12,081 nucleotides of DNA, taken from NCBI GenBank assembly GCA_948844705.1, contig CAQNVT010000249.1, positions 1 to 12,081 of the forward strand, read 5' to 3'. The DNA comes from an uncultured Dorea sp. (GTDB taxonomy: Bacteria; Bacillota; Clostridia; Lachnospirales; Lachnospiraceae). Below, in pieces: positions 6,765 to 12,081 of the stretch (its first letter is position 1; every line of letters starts with the position of its first letter). A program made the translations under genes and the position numbers. Below the pieces are notes generated by a model. The model had not been told where the DNA came from. It did not search any database and saw only the letters and a list, made by a program, of their open reading frames with translations.

Positions 6765-8435
6765 TTATGCATAGAGCACCGCCATGCACTCATATGGCTC
6801 AAGGACTGCGGAATGCCCAAGCTCTGTCCGTCCATAATTGGAGATCAGCACATCGCCTTCCTCTCCCATAAGCTCCTCCGGCACCTCGTATGCCATCTCT
6901 TTCTCTGCAAAATTGCAGATCACCAGAAGTCTCTGTCCTTCATAGGAACGCATATAGACATACAATTCCTCGCTGTCCGGAATCAGAAGCTTATAGTCCC
7001 CGTAAACAATGATCTCATGCTCTTTACGCAGCCTGATCAGCTTCTGATAATAATGGAATACGGAATCCTCTCTTTCCATCTGTTCCTTCGCATTGATCTC
7101 TTTATAATCAGGGTTTACCGCGATCCACGGAGTACCTGACGTAAAGCCTGCCTGACGGCTGTCATCCCACTGCATGGGGGTTCTTGCGTTATCCCTTCCC
7201 TTATAGCTTATATAATCAAACATGTCCTCCGGGGACACAATCTTTTTTTCTGTCAGCTCATGATAAGCATTAATGCTTTCAATATCACGGAATTCGTCCA
7301 GCGACTGAAAAGGATAATTCGTCATGCCAAGCTCTTCGCCCTGATAGATATACGGCGTCCCCTGCATCATATGAAGACAGGTTCCCAGAAGTTTCGCGGA
7401 ACGCTCCCGGTACTCCTTTGTATCATTTCCGATACGCGAAAGCATCCTTGGCTGGTCATGATTACACCAGTACAGACTGTTCCATGCCTTGCCCGCAAGC
7501 TCTGTCTGCCACTTGCTCATAACAGCTTTAAGCTCTGTAAGTCTGATCTTCTCATGATTCCACTTAAAGTTTTCGCCGCCGTCAAGATCCATATGCTCAA
7601 ACTGAAATACCATATTGAGCTCGGTGCCCTCTGCGGACGCGTATTTTTTCGCCTCCTCCACCGTAACACCGGAGCATTCTCCCACCGTGATCAAATCATA
7701 CTTTGAGAGAACCTCCCTGTTCATCTCTTTAAGGTAATCATGTACATGGGGTCCGTTGGCACAGCCATGATCTCCATATCCGCTCCTTCCTACCGGCCCG
7801 TCGGGAAGCCCCGGACGCTTGGAAATCAGGCTTATCACGTCCATGCGGAAGCCGTCGATCCCCTTCTCGCACCACCAGGTCATCATATCAAAGACCTTTT
7901 TTCTGACCTCCTTGTTATCCCAGTTGAGATCTGGCTGCTTCTCAGAAAAAAGGTGAAGAAAATACTGATCTGTCTTTTCATCATATTTCCATGCCGAACC
8001 GCCGAAGCAGGCTCCCCAGTTATTCGGCTCCTTTCCGCCTTTTGCATCTCTCCATATATAATAATCCCGATAGGGATTGTCCTTTGATTTCCTGCTCTCC
8101 ACAAACCATGCATGCTCATCGGAGGTGTGATTTACAACCAGATCCATCATAATCTTAATACCAAGCTCATGGGCTCTCTTAAGCATACGGTCATAATCCT
8201 CCATTGTCCCGAATTCCGCCATGATCCTGCGGTAATCACTGATATCGTACCCATTATCGTCATTCGGCGACTGATATACCGGAGAGAGCCAGATCACATC
8301 GATTCCCAGCTCCTTAAGATATTCTAATTTACCGGTGATCCCGTTAAGATCCCCGATCCCGTCCCCGTTACTGTCACAAAAGCTTCTTGGATATATCTGA
8401 TATACAACGCTTTCCTTCCACCATGCTTTTTTCAT
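6765..8435 (-). CDS. GH13 alpha-glucosidase, oligo-1,6-glucosidase (MalL-like)
   Basis: A 556-residue cytoplasmic glycoside hydrolase of family GH13 (subfamily 31 type), normal length. It should release glucose from the non-reducing ends of short alpha-glucosides such as isomaltose. The (beta/alpha)8 barrel residues are present: Asp199 nucleophile in GIDGFRMDVI, Glu253 acid/base in TVGECSG, and Asp327 in NHDQPR. Val200 directly after the nucleophile is the residue linked to alpha-1,6 preference in this family. D21-N23-D25-I27-D29 in DSNGDGIGD matches the calcium loop. A C-terminal beta domain follows GRDNARTPMQWD. No signal peptide, so the sugars must be imported. I chose ATG 8435 because GGAGG lies 8 nt upstream and the protein then begins MKKAWWKESVVYQIYPRSF, as in relatives; an ATG at 8462 would overlap the previous stop. 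It lies 26 nt after the AraC 1 gene and is probably cotranscribed with it. Sucrose or trehalose-6-phosphate activity is possible but less supported. Confidence 0.95.
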   Translation of the reverse strand: MKKAWWKESVVYQIYPRSFCDSNGDGIGDLNGITGKLEYLKELGIDVIWLSPVYQSPNDDNGYDISDYRRIMAEFGTMEDYDRMLKRAHELGIKIMMDLVVNHTSDEHAWFVESRKSKDNPYRDYYIWRDAKGGKEPNNWGACFGGSAWKYDEKTDQYFLHLFSEKQPDLNWDNKEVRKKVFDMMTWWCEKGIDGFRMDVISLISKRPGLPDGPVGRSGYGDHGCANGPHVHDYLKEMNREVLSKYDLITVGECSGVTVEEAKKYASAEGTELNMVFQFEHMDLDGGENFKWNHEKIRLTELKAVMSKWQTELAGKAWNSLYWCNHDQPRMLSRIGNDTKEYRERSAKLLGTCLHMMQGTPYIYQGEELGMTNYPFQSLDEFRDIESINAYHELTEKKIVSPEDMFDYISYKGRDNARTPMQWDDSRQAGFTSGTPWIAVNPDYKEINAKEQMEREDSVFHYYQKLIRLRKEHEIIVYGDYKLLIPDSEELYVYMRSYEGQRLLVICNFAEKEMAYEVPEELMGEEGDVLISNYGRTELGHSAVLEPYECMAVLYA

Positions 8436-8461
8436 CCTCTTATCCTCCTTTGCCAAGTTCA

Positions 8462-9292
8462 TTACTGGTACAGCTCCTGCATAACCCTCTCCTTGTATTT
8501 TTGTCGGTATTCACTGGGAGATATTCCGTATACTCCCTTAAATGCTCTGGAAAAATGCAGAAGATTCGGATAGCCCACCAGTGCTCCTATATCCCCGACA
8601 GACAGATTCCCCGTCCGAAGCTCGGCCGCCGCCTTCTCCATCCGGAAACGGATCAAAAACTGCTGAGGCGACTGCCCGGTAACCGACTTAAATATTTTCC
8701 CGAAATAGCTTCTGTCGAGCCAGCAGCGTCTTGCCAGCTCCTCCACCGATATATGCCTGGAGTAATTCTGTTCTATATAGCGGACCGCACCTTCCACATA
8801 GGTTTCGCTGTTTCTTCCCGCTGTCATCTGTCCCTTGAACCGAGACGTTCTTACAAGGCAATCCATAAACAGATACATATATCCTGTCATCTTAAGCGGA
8901 CATTCCTCCCCGCTCTTCACAAGATCAAGCATACTGCGAAGCAGCTCATCGCCCTGTTCCTGACTCTCCGGCATATAAACCGGCCGATTCTCCGATAATC
9001 CCGAAAGCTTCGTGTACTCTCCCGCACGAACGCCTCCGAACTCGACCCAGATATAATCCCATACGTCCTCTGAGAAAAGCTGAAATTCGTCTTCCTTCCC
9101 GGGTACGATTAAATATCCCATTTTCTCAGACAGTGTGTAGACAAGAGTTTCCTTTTCCTCTTTCTCTACCCGCAAAACTCCTTTTCCTGAAACAATGTAA
9201 CAAAAAAGATAATGACCGCCAGATGTATACTGCTTTATCTCCCACGGACACTTCTTTTTTTCATACCCGCATCGATAGATCAATAAATCCAT
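8462..9292 (-). CDS. AraC-family transcriptional regulator 1 (upstream of the glucosidase)
   Basis: A 276-residue regulator with an N-terminal cupin-type sugar-sensing domain (about residues 1-100) and two helix-turn-helix motifs in the last 100 or so residues: SVEELARRCWLDRSYFGKIF and the second motif containing SVGDIGALVGYPNLLHFSRA, ending FKGVYGISPSEYRQKYK. This is the layout of AraC regulators that activate carbohydrate genes. ATG 9292 is preferred and gives MDLLIYRCGYEK, aligning with its paralogue; AGGAG lies 11 nt upstream. A GTG at 9304 is the alternative but overlaps the ribosome site. The gene is first in a two-gene unit with the glucosidase, behind a promoter flanked by LacI-type operators. 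The C-terminal domain is strikingly similar to that of the AraC protein encoded at 10518-11372. Confidence 0.93.
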   Translation of the reverse strand: MDLLIYRCGYEKKKCPWEIKQYTSGGHYLFCYIVSGKGVLRVEKEEKETLVYTLSEKMGYLIVPGKEDEFQLFSEDVWDYIWVEFGGVRAGEYTKLSGLSENRPVYMPESQEQGDELLRSMLDLVKSGEECPLKMTGYMYLFMDCLVRTSRFKGQMTAGRNSETYVEGAVRYIEQNYSRHISVEELARRCWLDRSYFGKIFKSVTGQSPQQFLIRFRMEKAAAELRTGNLSVGDIGALVGYPNLLHFSRAFKGVYGISPSEYRQKYKERVMQELYQ

Positions 9293-9370
9293 AAAGCTTA
9301 CCACTCCTTAATTTTATTAAATTGTGTACTCCGTCGAACAATAAATGCCCGACACGCGTAAGTTACCCAG

Positions 9371-9384
9371 GTTTTGCGCATAAC
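9371..9384. promoter_or_regulatory. LacI-type operator, downstream site
   Basis: GTTTTGCGCATAAC matches the perfect palindrome at 9432-9445 in 13 of 14 bases and keeps the central TGCGCA. It lies at about +9 to +22 relative to the predicted start of the AraC 1-glucosidase transcript, a position where a bound LacI-family repressor blocks transcription. Confidence 0.72.
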
Positions 9385-9399
9385 TATTTTCTAGAAAAA

Positions 9400-9428
9400 A
9401 TTATAGCTTAGAAAAAGCCGTTTTTCAA
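9400..9428 (-). promoter_or_regulatory. Sigma-A-type promoter for AraC 1 and the glucosidase
   Basis: On the minus strand TTGAAA (9423-9428) and a consensus TATAAT (9400-9405) are exactly 17 bp apart. Transcription should start near 9393, leaving a leader of about 100 nt before ATG 9292. Around the start lies the 12-bp palindrome TTTTCTAGAAAA (9387-9398). The promoter is bracketed by two LacI-type operators. Confidence 0.8.
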
Positions 9429-9431
9429 GAG

Positions 9432-9445
9432 GTTTTGCGCAAAAC
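9432..9445. promoter_or_regulatory. LacI-type operator, upstream site (perfect palindrome)
   Basis: GTTTTGCGCAAAAC is a perfect 14-bp palindrome with a central CpG, the hallmark of LacI-family operators. It sits four bases upstream of the -35 box, 61 bp centre-to-centre from the second site at 9371-9384. The LacI-family gene ending at 9485, only 40 bp away, is the natural candidate to bind it. Confidence 0.78.
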
Positions 9446-9484
9446 GTCACATTGTACAATATCCGGATTTTGCTTTTATTCAAT

Positions 9485-10495
9485 TTACCGGTTTTTTACG
9501 GAGTCACGCAAAACAAGCGTCACCGGAAGTCTGTCGGTCATGGAGACCCTGCTCTCCCCCTGTATAAAATCAAACAGCTTCTTCACTGCATACTGCGCCT
9601 TCTTTTCCACGTCCTGATGCACCGTCGTAAGGCGGGGCCTGCACATTGCGGCGCTTTCCGTGTCATCAAAGCCTGCCACGGACAGATCTTCCGGCACGTT
9701 GATTCCCGCATCGCTTAATAAAGCGATCGCCTCCACCGCATAATAGTCAGACGCAAAAAACATTGCATCATACTCCTTTAAAATTCTGTCAAGATGCTTC
9801 CTGTAGTACTCCGTTCTCGCCGCTCTTTCCTCTGGAATTATTATATGACGCACACACGCCTTCTTAGCACCGTACTCTTCACATGCCTGGCATACACCCT
9901 TCCACCGTTCATGATCGACGCCCACATCATTATCTGCCGCAAACCCAATCCTCCTATGTCCCGATTCCAGCAGATATTTTGTCATAAGGTAACCGCCGTT
10001 TTTATCGTCCAGACCTACGTTTGCCATTCTCTGGTCCCTGTAATACACATCGATGGACACGATGGGCACATGACAGCTTCCCTGAAGCTTTATATTGTCC
10101 GCAGTCCCAAATCCAAGCGTGATCAGCCCCTCCACGTTCCAGGTGGCCGCAAATTGGATTCCGTCCTCCGGTGTTGCCGTAAAATGCAAAAGCATATAGT
10201 AATTTTTCTTATATATCTCCTGCTCCAGCGAGCGGAGCAGTATATTCGCAAAGGAATGCCCCTCTGCATGATGCTTTTCTCCGTCCGCCTCAAAAACAAG
10301 GACACCGATTACTCTCGTACCTCCTCCTGCCAGCATCCTTGCTCCCATGCTCGGAACATAATCCAACTCCTTCAGAAGCTTTTCGATCCTTTCTACCGTT
10401 TCCTCCGATACCTTCTTTTTGTTACCGTGAATCACATTTGACACGGTCGTAGGGCTCACGCCCGCTTTCTCTGCAATATCCTTGATACGTATCAT
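9485..10495 (-). CDS. LacI-family transcriptional regulator
   Basis: A 336-residue repressor of normal LacI length. The N-terminal helix-turn-helix MIRIKDIAEKAGVSPTTVSN (1-20) is followed by the hinge YVPSMGARMLAGG with the Leu55 that normally inserts into a central CpG. The periplasmic-binding-protein-like sensor domain follows, with VGLDDKNGGYLMTKYLLESG, HRRIGFAAD, and AGFDDTESAAMCRPRLTTVH near the C-terminus. The effector sugar cannot be told from sequence alone. I prefer ATG 10495 over GTG 10507; GAGGTGA lies about 8 nt upstream of the ATG. It begins 22 nt after the AraC 2 gene, so the two are probably cotranscribed. The palindromes just beyond its 3' end, in front of AraC 1 and the glucosidase, fit LacI-family operators. 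Confidence 0.95.
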   Translation of the reverse strand: MIRIKDIAEKAGVSPTTVSNVIHGNKKKVSEETVERIEKLLKELDYVPSMGARMLAGGGTRVIGVLVFEADGEKHHAEGHSFANILLRSLEQEIYKKNYYMLLHFTATPEDGIQFAATWNVEGLITLGFGTADNIKLQGSCHVPIVSIDVYYRDQRMANVGLDDKNGGYLMTKYLLESGHRRIGFAADNDVGVDHERWKGVCQACEEYGAKKACVRHIIIPEERAARTEYYRKHLDRILKEYDAMFFASDYYAVEAIALLSDAGINVPEDLSVAGFDDTESAAMCRPRLTTVHQDVEKKAQYAVKKLFDFIQGESRVSMTDRLPVTLVLRDSVKNR

Positions 10496-10517
10496 CTGTC
10501 CTTTCACCTCTTATCCT

Positions 10518-11372
10518 TTATCTGTCTATGATCTTATTCTTCTGCCTGTATTCTCTCGGCGACATGCCGTAAACACTCTTAAATGCCCTGGAAAAATGCA
10601 GAAGGTTCGGGTATCCTACCGAGCTTCCGATATCTCCCACCGAATCATTGCTGACGATCAGCGCATCCGCTGCTTTGGTCATACGGTAATGTATCAAAAA
10701 ATCCTGGGGAGACTGTCCTACTACCTTTTTAAATACTTTTCCGAAATAGCTCCTGTCAAGCTGGCACTTTTTAGCAATGTCTTCTATCGTAATATTTTTT
10801 TCATAATTATGTTCAATGTATACGACGGCCTCACGCGCATAAAATTCACTGAGCTTTCCTCCCTGCAGCTCTTTTTTAGACGAAGAATACTTGATCAGGC
10901 AGTCTACAAAAAGATACAAATTTCCGATGAGTTCTATAGAAGACGCATTCTGGCTCTTTACAATCGTCATCATCCGTTCCTGTATATTCCTCCCGTATTC
11001 CGGATCAGAGGGAATATATACCGGATTTTTATGGGAAAGTCCGGCGAGCTCCACATATTCCTTTGCCCGAAGTCCCCCGAATTCGATCCATACATATTCC
11101 CATGGATGGTTCTTGTCTGCATAATATGTATTGACGTATCCAGGCTCTATGATAAAGCCGTTTCCCCCGGTAATATAATAGGTAGACACATTTGCCTTTT
11201 CGTCGTTTGCATGAAGACACCCTCTTCCGGAAATCACATAGTGAAAGAGATAGTTATTCCTTACATAAGGTCCGAAGGAATGCAATGATTCGCACTTTTC
11301 ATACCCATATTGGTATATTGTAAGGTCCATGAACCTCTCATCCTGAAACACTGAAAACAAATGATTCATCAT
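10518..11372 (-). CDS. AraC-family transcriptional regulator 2 (divergent from the ABC sugar-binding protein)
   Basis: A 284-residue AraC regulator: a cupin-type sensor domain carrying YLFHYVISGRG and WIEFGGLRAKEYVELAGLS, then two C-terminal helix-turn-helix motifs (TIEDIAKKCQLDRSYFGKVF and SVGDIGSSVGYPNLLHFSRA) ending SVYGMSPREYRQK. I chose ATG 11372 (MMNHLFSVFQDERFMDLTIY) because AAGGAAGGG lies about 9 nt upstream and relatives carry a similar leader; ATG 11330 is a possible shorter start. It shares a 275-bp region with the divergent sugar-binding protein gene, so activation of that transporter is the likely job. It precedes the LacI gene by 22 nt and is a clear paralogue of AraC 1. Confidence 0.93.
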   Translation of the reverse strand: MMNHLFSVFQDERFMDLTIYQYGYEKCESLHSFGPYVRNNYLFHYVISGRGCLHANDEKANVSTYYITGGNGFIIEPGYVNTYYADKNHPWEYVWIEFGGLRAKEYVELAGLSHKNPVYIPSDPEYGRNIQERMMTIVKSQNASSIELIGNLYLFVDCLIKYSSSKKELQGGKLSEFYAREAVVYIEHNYEKNITIEDIAKKCQLDRSYFGKVFKKVVGQSPQDFLIHYRMTKAADALIVSNDSVGDIGSSVGYPNLLHFSRAFKSVYGMSPREYRQKNKIIDR

Positions 11373-11467
11373 AATGCGTTGCCCTTCCTTTCTTTTTAAA
11401 TCGTTATTTTGTCCAAAAACACGTGTGTTTTTTTGTAAAATTTCACGAAAAATCAAGATTTTCTTGT

Positions 11468-11497
11468 ATTATATACCATAATACGTCTATACTTCAA
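11468..11497 (-). promoter_or_regulatory. Candidate promoter for AraC 2 and LacI
   Basis: On the minus strand TTGAAG (11492-11497) and TATAAT (11468-11473) are spaced by 18 bp. The start would be near 11461, about 90 nt before ATG 11372. A small dyad CAAGA/TCTTG (11454-11466) lies across the predicted start. A second inverted repeat, arms AAAAACA and TGTTTTT around CGTG (11415-11432), lies in the leader. Confidence 0.55.
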
Positions 11498-11547
11498 CAT
11501 TTGCAATATAATATCGCATTTTGATAAATTTCAGACACATCTGCACA

Positions 11548-11576
11548 TTTACCTTTGTTCGTCAAACTGCTATTAT
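11548..11576 (+). promoter_or_regulatory. Candidate promoter for the sugar-binding lipoprotein
   Basis: TTTACC (11548-11553) and TATTAT (11571-11576) are 17 bp apart. The -10 box matches consensus at five of six bases and the -35 box at four of six, as expected for a promoter that needs an activator such as the divergent AraC protein. The leader would be about 65 nt. Confidence 0.5.
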
Positions 11577-11647
11577 TCTATCCAGAAATACACAATAATT
11601 CATGCAACTTACCAAAGCATGTAAAAAAAGAAAAGGAGAGATGTGGA

Positions 11648-12055
11648 ATGAAAAAGAGATTTATTGCCACGGCGCTTGTGGCAGCCATGCTGATTGGAAC
11701 CGTCCTTTCAGCCGGCGGATGTTCATCCGAAAGCTCAGACGGAAAAACCCATATCACCATGCTTCAGTACAAGCAGGAAGCAGTAAAAGCTTTCGAAAAA
11801 ATGGAAGAAGAATTCAATGCGACACACGATGATATCGTGCTGAAAATTGAATCTCCCAACGATGCCATGACCGTACTGAAAACACGCTTTATCAAGGAGG
11901 ACGCCCCTGACATTATCGGCATCGGCGGCGACGTAAACTTTTCAAACTTCCTTGATGCAGAGATGCTTATGGATATCTCGGATTTCGAAGGACTTTCACT
12001 GATTAAGCAGGCTTATCTGGACATTGGCAAGAAAACTGAAAATCATGGAAAATGA
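11648..12055 (+). CDS. ABC transporter sugar-binding lipoprotein, N-terminal part only (truncated or frameshifted)
   Basis: The start of an extracellular solute-binding protein of a sugar ABC importer. AAAGGAGAG lies 9 nt before ATG 11648. The protein opens with a lipoprotein signal peptide: MKKR, a hydrophobic stretch, then LSAGGC with Cys25 as the lipid-anchored residue. The mature part starts SSESSDGKTHITMLQYKQEA and reaches APDIIGIGGDVNFSNFLDAEMLMDIS, typical of family 1 binding proteins. The frame stops at 12053-12055 after 136 codons, while such proteins are usually about 400 residues or more. The last nine residues (GKKTENHGK) do not look like the family. An overlapping +1 frame is open from about 12027 to the window edge, so a frameshift, a real truncation or an assembly error are all possible. 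Transporter permeases would be expected further right. Confidence 0.8.
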   Translation: MKKRFIATALVAAMLIGTVLSAGGCSSESSDGKTHITMLQYKQEAVKAFEKMEEEFNATHDDIVLKIESPNDAMTVLKTRFIKEDAPDIIGIGGDVNFSNFLDAEMLMDISDFEGLSLIKQAYLDIGKKTENHGK

Positions 12056-12081
12056 GAAACATCCACTTGACGACTTGAAAA

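Noticed and set aside
8435..8462. Glucosidase start at 8462 overlapping the AraC 1 stop (TAATG)
   Set aside because: The ATG at 8435 has a well-placed GGAGG and gives the standard family N-terminus. The extra nine residues contain that ribosome site.
9451..9467. Palindrome ATTGTACAAT (9451-9460) and the adjoining ATCCGGAT as a terminator for the LacI gene
   Set aside because: The stems are short, with no loop and no T-run after them on the minus strand. They may be minor binding sites, but nothing supports a function.
8387..11288. Long plus-strand open frames opposite the AraC and LacI genes (8387-8998, 9794-10441, 10482-11288)
   Set aside because: They are antisense to strongly supported genes, lack ribosome sites and have no recognisable protein features. 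The two opposite the AraC paralogues arise because the same DNA is duplicated.

Overview
The window looks like a chromosomal segment of an anaerobic Firmicute, most likely a gut-type Clostridia/Lachnospiraceae member. The reasons are strong AGGAGG-type ribosome binding sites, intermediate base composition by eye, a selenocysteine-containing Stickland-type reductase component, a DegV protein, and a gene set rich in AraC/LacI/TetR regulators around carbohydrate genes. The species cannot be named from this sequence. I saw no tRNA, rRNA, CRISPR array, transposase or phage gene.

Left part (1-4523): a three-gene minus-strand operon encodes the substrate-specific component B of a glycine/sarcosine/betaine reductase. 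It consists of the alpha/beta proprotein (2871-4196), the selenoprotein subunit (1550-2854) and a BCCT-family transporter (38-1531). The selenoprotein gene is interrupted by an in-frame UGA at 1811-1813, which sits in a U-x-x-C-x-x-C motif and is followed at the right distance by a perfect 7-bp hairpin with a GGU loop (bacterial SECIS). The adjacent BCCT carrier makes betaine the best guess for the substrate (grdI/grdH), giving acetyl phosphate and trimethylamine; this is inference. GrdA, GrdC, GrdD and the selenocysteine machinery are not here and must be elsewhere in the genome. The operon has a near-consensus promoter (TTGACA-17-TATATT). One operator-like palindrome lies inside its spacer, and a second, inverted copy lies exactly 40 bp downstream. 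A divergent TetR regulator gene (4524-5177) is the obvious candidate to bind them. A plus-strand intrinsic terminator at the far left (10-59) overlaps the stop codon of the transporter gene.

Middle (5167-6731): a DegV-family fatty-acid-binding protein lies on the minus strand, tail-to-tail with the first TetR gene and overlapping it by 11 bp. A second TetR-type regulator is divergent from it, with repeated TTTACA/TGTAAA half-sites in the shared 140-bp intergenic region.

Right part (6765-12055): a carbohydrate-utilisation locus. On the minus strand, in transcription order, are AraC regulator 2, a LacI-family regulator, AraC regulator 1 and a GH13 oligo-1,6-glucosidase-like enzyme. The start of a sugar ABC transporter binding lipoprotein is divergent from AraC 2. 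The promoter in front of AraC 1 and the glucosidase (TTGAAA-17-TATAAT) is bracketed by a perfect 14-bp LacI-type palindrome and a near-perfect copy 61 bp away. This suggests the local LacI protein represses glucosidase expression. The two AraC proteins are clearly paralogous. The binding-protein frame stops after only 136 codons, close to the window edge, and looks truncated or frameshifted.
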